64,000 nt of DNA from DASRFA01 sp035651755 (GTDB taxonomy: Bacteria; Desulfobacterota; Binatia; UBA12015): positions 1 through 64,000 of the forward strand of contig DASRFA010000017.1 in the NCBI GenBank assembly GCA_035651755.1, written 5' to 3'. Shown one piece after another: positions 33,849-42,941 of the stretch. The notes beneath the pieces are model-generated. The model ran no database searches. It saw only the letters and a list, made by a program, of their open reading frames with translations, and was not told the origin of the DNA. The position numbers were made by a program, and so were the translations under genes. Positions within the stretch are counted from its first letter, which is position 1. Each line of letters begins with the position of its first letter.

Positions 33849-34175
33849 TCAGGCGACCGCGGAGTCGATCGCCTGCGTGAGCCGGGCCTTCGGCACCGCC
33901 CCGATGATCTGCTCGTGGACCTTGCCGTCCTTGAACACGATCAGGTTCGGGATGCCGCGCACGCCGTACTTGCTCGGCGTCTGCGGGTTGTCGTCGACGT
34001 TCATCTTGACGACCTTCAGCTTGCCCGCATACTCGCCCGCGAGCTGCTCGACGACCGGACCGATCGCGCGACACGGGCCGCACCACGGGGCCCAGAAGTC
34101 GATCAGGACCGGTGTCTTGGATTGCAACACCTCGCCGTCGAAGCTGCTGTCGGTGACCTCTTGGACTGCCGCCAT
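33849..34175 (-). CDS. trxA: Thioredoxin
   Basis: 108 residues, normal length. The active site is WCGPC with Cys32 and Cys35, Asp26 is the buried carboxylate, and the cis-proline motif reads GIPNL. It reduces disulfides of cytosolic proteins such as ribonucleotide reductase. The ATG at 34175 has AAGGAG eight bases upstream. It is monocistronic, with a strong terminator. Confidence 0.97.
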   Translation of the reverse strand: MAAVQEVTDSSFDGEVLQSKTPVLIDFWAPWCGPCRAIGPVVEQLAGEYAGKLKVVKMNVDDNPQTPSKYGVRGIPNLIVFKDGKVHEQIIGAVPKARLTQAIDSAVA

Positions 34176-34262
34176 TTCGTCGCTCCTTGATGTCCTTCGC
34201 GTCGGGGAAACGTACCAGGCTCGCAAGACGCGTTCCAGCCGCTCGCCGTCCCCTAGGGCGGC

Positions 34263-34685
34263 TCAGGACGGCGAGCGCTTGGGCCGCTCGCCGTCGCGCG
34301 GGAGCCAAGCCGGGTTCGCGACGAGGAGCTTGTCGCGAACCGTCGCGCGCAGGTGGGCGAAGAGCGTCTCGCGGAACGGCGTGTCGCCGTCGGCGTCGCC
34401 GGCTCGAATGCGGGCGCAGAGGGATTCCGTGCGGCGGGCGATGGCGGCGCGCAGGTCCGCGCGCGTCGCCGGCTCCGGCTCGACGCCGAGGAGCGCGTCG
34501 AGGCCGCGCCACTCGGCGCGGAGCTGCTCTTCCTCGCTCGCGAGCTCGCGGTCGACCGTGCGGGCGACGTTCGCGGCGACGCGGGCGAGGAACTGCCGGC
34601 GGCCTTCGGTCGCCGGAACGACGTCCTCGTCGAGGAAGCGCTGGAGCGCGGTCAGCAGCTCGTGCGCGGTCGGGCGATCGTGCAT
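34263..34685 (-). CDS. DUF6285 family protein
   Basis: 140 residues. The N-terminal RPTAHELLTALQRFLDEDV and FLARVAANVARTVDREL blocks are those of DUF6285 proteins. They are usually encoded beside an aminoglycoside-phosphotransferase-like kinase and acyl-CoA dehydrogenases. The function is unknown. The protein is helical and probably cytosolic. The ATG overlaps the upstream phosphotransferase stop by one base, so the two are co-expressed and likely form a complex. Confidence 0.85.
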   Translation of the reverse strand: MHDRPTAHELLTALQRFLDEDVVPATEGRRQFLARVAANVARTVDRELASEEEQLRAEWRGLDALLGVEPEPATRADLRAAIARRTESLCARIRAGDADGDTPFRETLFAHLRATVRDKLLVANPAWLPRDGERPKRSPS

Positions 34686-35713
34686 CAGGCGCCCCTTCCC
34701 GAGAGCAGCTCGAGGAGCTCCCACTCCGTCTCGGCGGCGCGCCGGCCGATGCTCGCGAGCTCGATGCTCGGCGCGACGCCGTCCAGGAAGCCGCGCACCT
34801 GGACCAGCGTGAAGACGCCCCAGCGCAGGTTTCCGTAGACCTCCCAGAAGTGCACGGCGTCGCGGTCGACGGGCGCGCCGCTCGCCCGCTCGTACGCTTC
34901 GAAGAGCTCCTCGCGCGTGCCGACGCCGCCGACCGGCAGATCGGCGCCGAAGCGCCACGAGCGGACGCAGAGCCAGCCGAGGTCCTCGAGCGGATCGCCG
35001 CGGTGCGCGAGCTCCCAGTCGAGGACGGCGCGGAGGCCGCGCTCGTCGACGATCACGTTGCCGATCCGGAAGTCGCCGTGGACGAGCCCGCGGCGGCGCG
35101 ACGCCGGCGCGTGGCGGCGAAGCCAGCGGAACGCGAGCTCGAACGTCGGGTGCGGGTCGACGGCGATCAGGCGATAGAGCTCCTCGAGCCGATCGAGCTC
35201 GCTTCCGGCGACCGGCTCGCCGGGCGCGGGTCCCGGAAGGAAGGCGAGCGAGCCGTCGTCGAGCGGGACGCGGTGGATCGCGGCGAGCGCTTCGGCGAGC
35301 TGGCGCGGCAGCGCGCGGCGCGCCTCCGCGAAGCGGTCGTCGCGCACGATGCGCCGGCCGATCGTCTCGCCGGTGATGCGCTCCATCGCGTAGAACGCCC
35401 GCCCGGGCGCGATCTCGCCGGCGTACATCGGCCGCGGTACCGGGGCGCCCGCGGCCGCCGCGGCCTCGAGCACCCGGAACTCCTCACGCGCGCCGAAGCC
35501 GCGCTGCGCGCCCGGTCCGCCGGGCCGGAAGACGAGCACGACGAGCGTCTGCAGCTCGACGGGCGATCCCGGGCGCTCGAGCGACGCGTCGACGCTCCAC
35601 GCCTCGCGCGCCGCGCCACCCGTCATCGACCGCACGTTCGCGAGCTCGACGCGCGCACCGGTCTCGCCCGCGAGGAACGCGGCGAGGTGAGCGCTCAGCT
35701 CGTCGGGCTTCAT
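34685..35713 (-). CDS. Phosphotransferase family protein (APH-like, ACAD10/11 kinase type)
   Basis: 342 residues with the kinase-like fold of aminoglycoside phosphotransferases. Catalytic loop HGDFRIGN supplies Asp and Asn; LDWELAHRGDPLEDLGW carries the second metal-binding Asp. The N-lobe has RSMTGGAAREAWSV. Paired with DUF6285, such proteins resemble the N-terminal part of human ACAD10/11, which phosphorylates 4-hydroxy fatty acyl-CoAs for degradation. Antibiotic resistance is unlikely. No acyl-CoA dehydrogenase is adjacent here. Confidence 0.9.
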   Translation of the reverse strand: MKPDELSAHLAAFLAGETGARVELANVRSMTGGAAREAWSVDASLERPGSPVELQTLVVLVFRPGGPGAQRGFGAREEFRVLEAAAAAGAPVPRPMYAGEIAPGRAFYAMERITGETIGRRIVRDDRFAEARRALPRQLAEALAAIHRVPLDDGSLAFLPGPAPGEPVAGSELDRLEELYRLIAVDPHPTFELAFRWLRRHAPASRRRGLVHGDFRIGNVIVDERGLRAVLDWELAHRGDPLEDLGWLCVRSWRFGADLPVGGVGTREELFEAYERASGAPVDRDAVHFWEVYGNLRWGVFTLVQVRGFLDGVAPSIELASIGRRAAETEWELLELLSGRGA

Positions 35714-35809
35714 GGGCGGGATCGTCCTCGGTCGGCGAGCGGGAATTTCCTACCACAGTCGACGAGCGGCCGCGTGACCCTGCCACCCCGCGCGGTGTAG
35801 TCTTCCGGA

Positions 35810-36604
35810 ATGGAGCCGTACCTCGCGCTCGTGCGCCGCATCCTGGAGGAAGGCGTCCCGAAAGAGGACCGCACCGGCACCGGCACGCTGAGCATCTTCG
35901 GGCACCAGATGCGGTTCGACCTCGCGGCCGGCTTCCCGTGCGTCACGACGAAGCGCCTGCACCTGAAATCGATCGTGCACGAGCTCCTGTGGTTCCTCCG
36001 CGGCGACACCAACGTCGCGTACCTGCGGGAGAACGGGGTCACGATCTGGGACGAGTGGGCGGACGCGCGCGGCGAGCTCGGCCCCGTGTACGGCCACCAG
36101 TGGCGATCGTGGCCGGCGCGCGACGGCGGCGCGATCGACCAGATCGCCGCCGTCGAGCGCCAGATCCGGACGAACCCGGACTCGCGCCGCCTCATCGTGA
36201 GCGCGTGGAACGTCGCGGACCTCGATCGCATGGCTCTGCCGCCGTGCCACTGCCTGTTCCAGTTCTACGTCGCCAGGAGACGGCTCTCGTGCCAGCTCTA
36301 CCAGCGGAGCGCGGACGTTTTCCTCGGGGTTCCGTTCAACGTCGCCTCGTACGCGCTCCTCACGCACATGATGGCGGCCGTGACCGGCCTCGAGCCGGGA
36401 GACTTCATCCATACCTTCGGCGACGCTCACCTCTACCGGAACCACCTCGCGCAGGCGCGCGAGCAGCTCGCGCGCGCGCCGCGCCGGCTGCCCCGCATGG
36501 TGCTGCGCCGGACGCCGAGCTCGATCTTCGATTTCCGCTACGAGGACTTCGAGCTCGTCGGCTACGACCCGCACCCGCACATCGCGGCCCCGGTCGCGGT
36601 GTAG
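35810..36604 (+). CDS. thyA: Thymidylate synthase
   Basis: 264 residues, exactly the E. coli length. It converts dUMP to dTMP using 5,10-methylene-tetrahydrofolate. Catalytic Cys146 is in PPCHCLFQFY, the phosphate-binding Arg in QRSADVFLGVPFN, and the folate-binding GDAHLYRNH is intact. It pairs with dihydrofolate reductase 24 bp downstream, which regenerates the cofactor. Confidence 0.98.
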   Translation: MEPYLALVRRILEEGVPKEDRTGTGTLSIFGHQMRFDLAAGFPCVTTKRLHLKSIVHELLWFLRGDTNVAYLRENGVTIWDEWADARGELGPVYGHQWRSWPARDGGAIDQIAAVERQIRTNPDSRRLIVSAWNVADLDRMALPPCHCLFQFYVARRRLSCQLYQRSADVFLGVPFNVASYALLTHMMAAVTGLEPGDFIHTFGDAHLYRNHLAQAREQLARAPRRLPRMVLRRTPSSIFDFRYEDFELVGYDPHPHIAAPVAV

Positions 36605-36628
36605 CGCGGCAGTGCCCGGAGCGATCGC

Positions 36629-37123
36629 GTGCGGGTCTCGCTGATCGCGGCCGTCGCGCGGAACGGGACGATCGGCCGCGCCGGCGGGCTGCCGTGGCGG
36701 CTTCCCGACGACCTGCGCCGCTTCCGCCGGCTCACGACCGGCCACCACGTCATCATGGGGCGGCGGACGCACGCCTCGATCGGGCGCGCCCTGCCCGACC
36801 GGACGAACGTCGTCGTGTCGCGGAACCCCGCTTACCGCGCCGACGGGTGCGTCGTCGTGCCGAGCCTGGAAGCCGCGCTCGACGCCGCGCGCGCCGCCGG
36901 CGAAGAGGAGGCGTTCGTGATCGGGGGCGCGGAGGTGTACGCCGCAGCGCTGCCGCGTGCGGATCGCGTGTACTTGACGGAGGTCGAGGCCGACGTCGAC
37001 GGCGACGTCGCCTTTCCCGAGCTGGAGGCGTCGGAGTGGCTCGAGTCGGCGCGCGAGCCGCATCGCTCCGACGAGCGCCACGCGCACGACTTCACGTTCC
37101 GCGTGCTCGATCGCCGGCGCTGA
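36629..37123 (+). CDS. folA: Dihydrofolate reductase
   Basis: 164 residues from a GTG. LIAAVARNGTIGRAGGLPWRLPDD gives, in broken form, the substrate loop with the catalytic Asp. HVIMGRRTHASIG and VIGGAEVYAAALP are the NADPH-binding motifs. It reduces dihydrofolate formed by ThyA; thyA-folA is a common operon. Trimethoprim would be the expected inhibitor. Confidence 0.97.
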   Translation: MRVSLIAAVARNGTIGRAGGLPWRLPDDLRRFRRLTTGHHVIMGRRTHASIGRALPDRTNVVVSRNPAYRADGCVVVPSLEAALDAARAAGEEEAFVIGGAEVYAAALPRADRVYLTEVEADVDGDVAFPELEASEWLESAREPHRSDERHAHDFTFRVLDRRR

Positions 37124-37128
37124 GCGCG

Positions 37129-37674
37129 TCACACGATCCCGAGCACCCCGAGCAGCGCGCCCGCCGCCATGAGGAAGAGCGGGCTCACATCCGTCGCGAG
37201 GACGAGGACCGCGGTCGCGACGCTCACGGCCCACGCCGCGATGCCGTGATCGCCCGCCTCGGCGATCGTGACGACGCTCGCTGCGACGAGCCCGAGCGTG
37301 ACCGCGCCGAGCCCGCGCTCCGCGGCGACGCGCCAGGGCGAGCCGCGAAACCGGTCCCAGCCGCGCGTCGCCCACGACGTGACGACGCACGCGGGCGCGA
37401 TCATCGCGAGCACCGCGGCGAGAGCGCCGAGGATACCCCCGATTCCCGTGACGCCGCCCGCCTTCAGGCCGACGAGCGCGACCATGAGCGAGCTCGGTCC
37501 GGGGGCCGCCTCGGAGATGGCAAAGAGGTCGGCGAACTGGCGATCGGTCATCCAGCCGTCCTCGACGACGGCCTCCCTCCGCATCTCCGGGAGGACGGAG
37601 TTCCTTCCGCCGAAGGAGACGAGCGAGAGCGACCCGAAGAGCGTGACGATGCGGAGAAGCGTCGCGAGGCTCAC
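37129..37674 (-). CDS. chrA: Chromate transporter, short-chain subunit (second)
   Basis: 181 residues with five or six TM helices. The LVSFGGRNSVLPEMRREAVVED-type motif and the SEAAPGPSSLM motif are those of CHR-family half-transporters. Its GTG overlaps the stop of the first half (GTGA), so the pair is made together. Full-length CHR proteins are ~400 residues with two such halves fused; paired short-chain CHR proteins form heterodimers. It exports or takes up chromate or a related oxyanion. Confidence 0.88.
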   Translation of the reverse strand: MSLATLLRIVTLFGSLSLVSFGGRNSVLPEMRREAVVEDGWMTDRQFADLFAISEAAPGPSSLMVALVGLKAGGVTGIGGILGALAAVLAMIAPACVVTSWATRGWDRFRGSPWRVAAERGLGAVTLGLVAASVVTIAEAGDHGIAAWAVSVATAVLVLATDVSPLFLMAAGALLGVLGIV

Positions 37675-38282
37675 GCGCGCTCCTCGCGAGCCGCCGTGCG
37701 CGCATGCGGCCAGAACCAGGCGATCGCGATTGGCGCGAGCCCGGCGACGACCCACGGGATCCGCCAGTGGAGGACGTGCACCGCGGCGAACGCAGCGGCC
37801 GCGAGCAGCGCCGCGTCCGGCCGGCGCGCGAACGGCCTCGCGAGCTTGGCGCCCATCGCGATCGCCATGCCGGCAGCCACCGCGACCGCTCCCCGGAGCG
37901 CCGACTGGAGCGCCGGCAGCTCGTGGAGCTGGAAGTACGCTACGCCGAGCGCGACCAGGATCGCGAACGGCACGACCGTCAGGCCCGCCACCGCGGCGAG
38001 CGCGCCGCGACCGCCTGCGAAGCGCGTTCCGAGATGCGCCGCGAGGTTCACCTGGTTGGCGCCCGGGAGGAGACGCGCGAGCGCGAGCCCCGCGAGGAAG
38101 TCGTCGATCGTCACCCAGCGCTTCCGGTCGACGACCTCGCGCTGCGTCCAGAGCGCGAGACCTCCGCCGAAGCTCGAGAGCGCGATGCGCGCGAAGGTCC
38201 AGAAGATCTCCGCGGGCCCGGGCGGCGGCGCCGGTGGCAGCTCCGCCGGCCGCGGCTCCCCGCCCGGCGCGAGGTCACTCAT
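37671..38282 (-). CDS. chrA: Chromate transporter, short-chain subunit (first)
   Basis: 203 residues. A Pro-rich cytosolic N-terminus (~1-28) is followed by FWTFARIALSSFGGGLA and LLPGANQVNLAAHLG, the two CHR-domain motifs, then about five further TM helices. Its 5' end overlaps the upstream PLD-family gene by 8 bp. It is the partner of the following short CHR protein. Confidence 0.88.
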   Translation of the reverse strand: MSDLAPGGEPRPAELPPAPPPGPAEIFWTFARIALSSFGGGLALWTQREVVDRKRWVTIDDFLAGLALARLLPGANQVNLAAHLGTRFAGGRGALAAVAGLTVVPFAILVALGVAYFQLHELPALQSALRGAVAVAAGMAIAMGAKLARPFARRPDAALLAAAAFAAVHVLHWRIPWVVAGLAPIAIAWFWPHARTAAREERA

Positions 38283-39279
38283 GCTTGAAGTCGGGATCGT
38301 GCGGCAGCTCGCCGGACTCGTGCGAGTCGACGGCGAGCGGGTCCGGCGCTTCCCAGTGCTCGGCGTGGTGCCAGTCGTGCTCGAAGACCTCGGCGAGGCG
38401 CTCGACGCCCCGGTCATCGGACACGAAAACGCCGAGCTCGCGTCGGAGGTCGAACGCGCTTCGGTCGATGTTCATCGAGCCGACGAGCGCCTGGCCGCCG
38501 TCGACCACGATCAGCTTCGCGTGCAGCTTGGGGTGCTTCTGGCGCCGCACCTTCGCGCCGAAGCGCTTCAGGATGCGAAGCGACGAGAAGGTGTCCGGAA
38601 TGTCCCAGGCGCTGATGCCGTGCTTGCCGCCGCAGAGGATCCGGACGTGGACGCCCCGGTCCTGCGCCTCGGCGAGGCGGTCGAGGATCGTCGCGTCGAC
38701 GTACTTGGGATGCTGGACGTCGAGCCGGTGGCGGGCGGTGTCGATGAACTCGGCCATCAGCGCGCGCGAGTTCGCGGCGCTCCAGGCGAGGCCGGAAGCG
38801 TCGTCGGGCTCGAAGTGCTCGCGCCGCCAGTCGGCCTCGAAGCAGCGCTCGATCTCGTGGACGTGGAGCGCGTCGTCCGTGACGATCCCGTAGTCGCGCG
38901 TCTCCGTGAAGTACTTCTCGGCGAGGTTGAAGGTCGCGACGACCGCGCGCTTCGAGTCGACGACGATCGACTTCTCGTGCGTGACCGCGAAGCTGGGGTT
39001 CGTCCAGGCGACCGCGACGCCCGCGCGCTGGAGCCGAGCGAACGACTCGTCGTTGGCGCGGTCGCCCGACGAGCGGTGCGGGTTCAGCATGACTTGGACC
39101 GAGACCCCGCGCTCGTGCGCGCGCACGATCTCCCGGAGCAGCGACGGCTCGGTGAGCGTGAACTGCTTCACCCAAAGCGACGTCCTGGCCGCCGCGATCG
39201 CCTCGCGCACCGGCTCGACGCCTTCGTCCGGCTGCACGATGAGACGCTCGGTCGGAGTCGCGTCCTTCCGCTTCACCAC
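38275..39279 (-). CDS. Phospholipase D-family protein with two HKD motifs
   Basis: 334 residues. Two catalytic HxKxxxxD motifs are present: THEKSIVVD (about 118-126) and LHAKLIVVD (about 250-258), each followed by an N-terminal-helix Asn (ATFN, GSMN). It resembles cardiolipin-synthase-like and nuclease members of the superfamily, but lacks the TM helices of bacterial cardiolipin synthases. Substrate could be phospholipid or nucleic acid. A GTG pair at 39279/39276 makes the exact start uncertain. Confidence 0.88.
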   Translation of the reverse strand: MVKRKDATPTERLIVQPDEGVEPVREAIAAARTSLWVKQFTLTEPSLLREIVRAHERGVSVQVMLNPHRSSGDRANDESFARLQRAGVAVAWTNPSFAVTHEKSIVVDSKRAVVATFNLAEKYFTETRDYGIVTDDALHVHEIERCFEADWRREHFEPDDASGLAWSAANSRALMAEFIDTARHRLDVQHPKYVDATILDRLAEAQDRGVHVRILCGGKHGISAWDIPDTFSSLRILKRFGAKVRRQKHPKLHAKLIVVDGGQALVGSMNIDRSAFDLRRELGVFVSDDRGVERLAEVFEHDWHHAEHWEAPDPLAVDSHESGELPHDPDFKHE

Positions 39280-39410
39280 GTGCGCTTCACCGATCTCGAC
39301 TTTGGGCTCGCAAAGGCCGACCCGACGCGAACTTGCCAGAAGCGAGCCGCCCCTGCCAAGGACGATCGCGAGAAGCAGTGCGAGCCCGTTCGCCGCGGTG
39401 CGCCGTCGCG

Positions 39411-41105
39411 TCAGTGCGACGCGCTGGTAGCCGCGGCGCCGTTCGCGCGGCGCTCGACCGCGTCATCCGCGTCGTCGGCGCGGAAGCGATAGAAGAAGCG
39501 GCCGTCTCGGAACGGATGCTCGTCGAGGACGTGGTGCACGACGCCGCGATCCACCAGCAGCTGGCCGACCCGCGCCGCCTCGTCGCGACCGAGATTCTCA
39601 TGGGCGACGAGCCAGTCCACCGCCTCGCTCCCGACGAAACACCGCCGGTACGTCCGTAGCAGGTGCCGACGGTCGACGATCGCGACGCCGCCCGGCCCGC
39701 GCATGCGCGCGACCAGCAGGTCGAGCTCGCCGTCCGTCCATGCGCGCGGGCCGACGGACTCGCCGTGCGCGCCGCCGCCATCCGACCCGTCCGCGTCGCC
39801 GCCCTCAGCGACCGCACCGGCGCTGCATGCGTCGATTGTCAGGCCGTCGGCGCCCTCGCGGCGTAGCCACGCGGCGGCGAGCCGCTCCAGGCCGGGCGAG
39901 CTCACGTGGACGTCGTGCTGTGGGAAGGGGATTCGGATGCGGCACCGGCGGAATGCGGTGACGATCCGGTAGTTCAGATCGCTCACGAGCGCGCTCTGCC
40001 GGCTCGGGTCGCGCGTCCACACGAGCAGCTCGAACTCGAGCGCACTGTCGCCGAAACGCCGGAGCTGAACGTCGGGCCGCGGGTCGGCGAGCACGTCGGG
40101 GTGCGAACGCGCGACCTCGAGGAGCGCCGCGCGCACGGTCGCCACATCGCTGCCGTACGCCACGCCGATCGGCACGTGGAGGCGCGAGACCGGGTCGCCG
40201 TGCGTCCAGTTCACGAGCTCGGTCTCGAGCAGTTTCGAGTTCGGGACCAGGATCTTGACGCGGTCGATGGTCCGGATCTCGGTGCTGCGCGCGCCCACCC
40301 GCTCCACGATGCCGGTGAGGCCGCCGACCGAAACGAAGTCGCCCGATCGCAGCGGACGCTCGAAGCCGATGACGAGCCCGCTGATGAAGTTGTTCGCAAG
40401 ATGCTGGAGCCCGAACCCAATCCCGACCCCGAGCACGCTCGCCGCGATGACGATCGAGCGCAGGTCGATGCCCCACACCTGCAGAACGACGATCGCGCCG
40501 CCGAAGGACACGATGTAGCGGATCACGATTCCGGCCGCGTCGCGGGCCGACGACTCGCCCGGAGCGGTCCGCGCGAGCCGCGACTGCACGAGCCGCGACA
40601 GTGCCCCGACCCCCGCCCAGAGTGCGGCGAGCGTTGCGGGAAGCAGCACGACGTCGAGGGCCGAGTAGTCGCGATCGCCGAGCGCGAGCATCGGCTTGGT
40701 GAACGTCGCCACGACGAAGCCGGCGCCCGCCGCGGCCTCCCTCTCGAGCACCGGAAGCTGGCGCCCGACGACGCGCAAGGCCGCAAGCCAGACCGCGACG
40801 CGCGGCACCGCGGAGAGCCACGCGATCGCGCGCCGTCCACGCGCGGACGCAAACGGCGCAGCGGAGGCGACGGGGCGCCGGCGCGCGAGGACGAGCGGCA
40901 GCCGCCGCGCCGATCGACCGAGGAGGTGCGACGCGAGCGCAGCGACCGCGATCACGCCCAGCGAGACGGCGATCCGCTCGAAGAGGCCGTCGGCCGCCGA
41001 GCCGTCGCCCGCCAGCGACGGATCGGCGGACACGCCGCACGCGAGACCCGGCGCCGCGCACAGAGCGAGCGCAAGCGCGCCGGCACACGCGGACGCTCTT
41101 CGCAT
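39411..41105 (-). CDS. MscS-type mechanosensitive channel fused to a DEP domain
   Basis: 564 residues. A signal peptide ends at about residue 23, and three or four TM helices extend to ~240. The MscS core (VLGVGIGFGLQHLANNFISGLVIG pore helix in broken form, then GDFVSVGGLTGIVERVGARSTEIRT) lies at ~225-310, with the beta/alpha C-terminal vestibule after it. The linker is acidic and Gly-rich (DADGSDGGGAHGE). The final ~80 residues (DRRHLLRTYRRCFVGSEAVDWLV ... FFYRFR, in pieces) fit a DEP domain, known mostly from eukaryotic signalling proteins. This fusion suggests gating by protein interaction or membrane lipid in addition to tension. Confidence 0.9.
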   Translation of the reverse strand: MRRASACAGALALALCAAPGLACGVSADPSLAGDGSAADGLFERIAVSLGVIAVAALASHLLGRSARRLPLVLARRRPVASAAPFASARGRRAIAWLSAVPRVAVWLAALRVVGRQLPVLEREAAAGAGFVVATFTKPMLALGDRDYSALDVVLLPATLAALWAGVGALSRLVQSRLARTAPGESSARDAAGIVIRYIVSFGGAIVVLQVWGIDLRSIVIAASVLGVGIGFGLQHLANNFISGLVIGFERPLRSGDFVSVGGLTGIVERVGARSTEIRTIDRVKILVPNSKLLETELVNWTHGDPVSRLHVPIGVAYGSDVATVRAALLEVARSHPDVLADPRPDVQLRRFGDSALEFELLVWTRDPSRQSALVSDLNYRIVTAFRRCRIRIPFPQHDVHVSSPGLERLAAAWLRREGADGLTIDACSAGAVAEGGDADGSDGGGAHGESVGPRAWTDGELDLLVARMRGPGGVAIVDRRHLLRTYRRCFVGSEAVDWLVAHENLGRDEAARVGQLLVDRGVVHHVLDEHPFRDGRFFYRFRADDADDAVERRANGAAATSASH

Positions 41106-41189
41106 GACGCTTCGATGCGCGAGCGGCGGACGCGGTGTCGCAGGAACGCGACACCGCGGCGCCTCGCAGGCACGCCGAAGCGTCGAGCG

Positions 41190-42722
41190 TCAGGCGGGCG
41201 GCAGGGTCCGCAGGAGGACGCGATCGCCCGACGGCTGCGCCTGCGCGCGCACGAGGATGGAAGCGTCCTCCGAGAAGCCCGTGATCGAGATGTCGCCGAG
41301 CTGCGCGAAGGAGCCGCCGCCGTTCGTCGAGAGCGGGCTCGAGACCGTGCCGTCCGCTCGGCGGAGCACCACCCGCTCCTCCTCGACGATCACGGTGCCG
41401 CTCGTCCGTCGACCGAGCTGGGCGACGAACGCGACGTCGCCGTGGCGATTGAACCGCGTCGACGAGATCTCGAGCACCGTGAGGTCCGTTCCCGTGAAGG
41501 TCGCGTTCTCGGTCGCGATCTCCTGCACGGCGGTGCCGTCGAACAGCCGGAGCGAGCGGCGCGGCCCGTCGGGCGCGTCCGCGTTGCCGAGCGTCGCCGT
41601 GAAGAGCACGCGACCGGCGTCGTCGAGGCCGACGGTACGGACGTCGGTCACGTCGTCGGGCCCGGTCCGGCCCGACTCGCGCGCCACCTCGATCAGCTCC
41701 ATGCCGCGGAGGATCCCGATCACCGCTGGTCGCGGGGTGGCGTCCTCCTGGATCGTCGTCGTGACGAGCAGGTCGCCCGCGGCGTTCACCGCGTTCAGCT
41801 GAGGCCGGACGATGCGGCCGACGGGGTCGACCTCGTCGGCGGCCGTCAGGACGACGTGCAGCTTTCCGTCCGTCCCGAGCCGGACGATCGTCGGCTCCTC
41901 GCCGCTTCCCGGAAGCGAGAAGAACGCCTCGCCGGAATCGGCGATCGCGATCTGCGGGGTGCTGATGCTCTGATCGCCGAGGTCGATGTCCGGGACCTCG
42001 ACCTCTTCGACCGTGAAGCCGTTCGCCACGTAGAGGTGCGCCGTGCAGCGGACGCGCACGGAGTCGCCCTGCTGGGTGACGGTGCATGGGCTCCCGCCGC
42101 CGACGAAGGCCGCGATCCCGGTCTGGCCGATCTCGACCTCCCCGAGGATGCGGAAATCGGGCGCCACGACGCCCGGCGGTGCGCCGGCGAGCGCCTGGGT
42201 CGTTCCACCGGAGGCGAGGTACAGCCGATCGCTGTCGAGCCCGGTGCCGGTCTCGTCTTGCCCGGTCCCTGCTTCGAAGAGCACCTGCCCGCCGGGCGCG
42301 ACGCGGACCTGGGCGATCGTGCTGGCGTCGAAGTCCGTCGCCTGCTCGGGCGAGAAGATGGCCGTGAGGGCGCCTGCCGGCGACCGGCTCACGACGGCTC
42401 GCCCGCCGCGCGCGCCCGCGACCTGGACGATGGCGGCGATCGCGCCGCTGGTCGCGACGTCGGCGTCCTCGATGTCCTGGACCGTGGAGCCGCCCGGGAT
42501 GGCGTCGCCCTGACGAAGGATCGTCTCGACGCGCGAGATCGCCGGGGTGGGCGTCGGCGTCGCGGCCGGTCCGGGGGTCGCGGTGACGATCGGAATCGTC
42601 GGGATGGGGGTCGGCTGCACGTTCGACCCGCCGCCGCCTCCTCCGCACGCTGCACCGGCGAGCGAGATGATCGCAGTCAGCCCGATCGCCGTCGGCCATC
42701 CCGGCCGGCGGCCCATACCCAT
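41190..42722 (-). CDS. Outer-surface lipoprotein, beta-propeller-like
   Basis: 510 residues from an ATG at 42722. The lipobox is LAGAAC (about residue 24). A Gly and Pro-Thr linker (PTPIPTIPIVTATPGPAATPTPTP in pieces) leads to a ~420-residue all-beta domain with repeated units of the type LxxGDAI..., VRVAPGGQVLF, IADSGEAFF and LNAVNAAGDLL. These look like propeller blades. No family name can be given with confidence. It may be a surface-exposed binding protein. An upstream ATG would place 32 non-signal-like residues in front of the lipobox. Confidence 0.82.
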   Translation of the reverse strand: MGMGRRPGWPTAIGLTAIISLAGAACGGGGGGSNVQPTPIPTIPIVTATPGPAATPTPTPAISRVETILRQGDAIPGGSTVQDIEDADVATSGAIAAIVQVAGARGGRAVVSRSPAGALTAIFSPEQATDFDASTIAQVRVAPGGQVLFEAGTGQDETGTGLDSDRLYLASGGTTQALAGAPPGVVAPDFRILGEVEIGQTGIAAFVGGGSPCTVTQQGDSVRVRCTAHLYVANGFTVEEVEVPDIDLGDQSISTPQIAIADSGEAFFSLPGSGEEPTIVRLGTDGKLHVVLTAADEVDPVGRIVRPQLNAVNAAGDLLVTTTIQEDATPRPAVIGILRGMELIEVARESGRTGPDDVTDVRTVGLDDAGRVLFTATLGNADAPDGPRRSLRLFDGTAVQEIATENATFTGTDLTVLEISSTRFNRHGDVAFVAQLGRRTSGTVIVEEERVVLRRADGTVSSPLSTNGGGSFAQLGDISITGFSEDASILVRAQAQPSGDRVLLRTLPPA

Positions 42723-42906
42723 GGAACGCGGATCCGCTTTCGTCACGAACACTCGAGCACCTCGAAACATTTGAATGGAAGTCGGGTCCGGGATGGGCAG
42801 GGTCGGGGACGTCGACACTACCGCGGGGGCGCGACTCCGCCTAGCCGAAAAATTCGCGGCTGGAGCGGGCCGAGCAAGCCGGTAGCGTGCCCCGGAGGCG
42901 GCGAAA

Positions 42907-42936
42907 GCGGGGCGTCACCCTCTCGGCACGCCCCGC
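42907..42936 (-). terminator. Terminator of the DUF4215 protein gene
   Basis: GCGGGGCGT (42907-42915) pairs with ACGCCCCGC (42928-42936). On the minus strand the stem is followed by TTTCGCC. It lies six bases after the stop codon at 42942. Confidence 0.55.
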
Positions 42937-42941
42937 GCTCC

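Noticed and set aside
34685..35713. Aminoglycoside resistance gene
   Set aside because: Although the APH fold is present, the neighbour DUF6285 and sequence pattern point to the ACAD10/11-like metabolic kinase group.
35938..39492. Open frame of 1184 residues on the plus strand
   Set aside because: Overlaps thyA and folA in another frame and is antisense to the chrA and PLD genes; composition is implausible for a protein.
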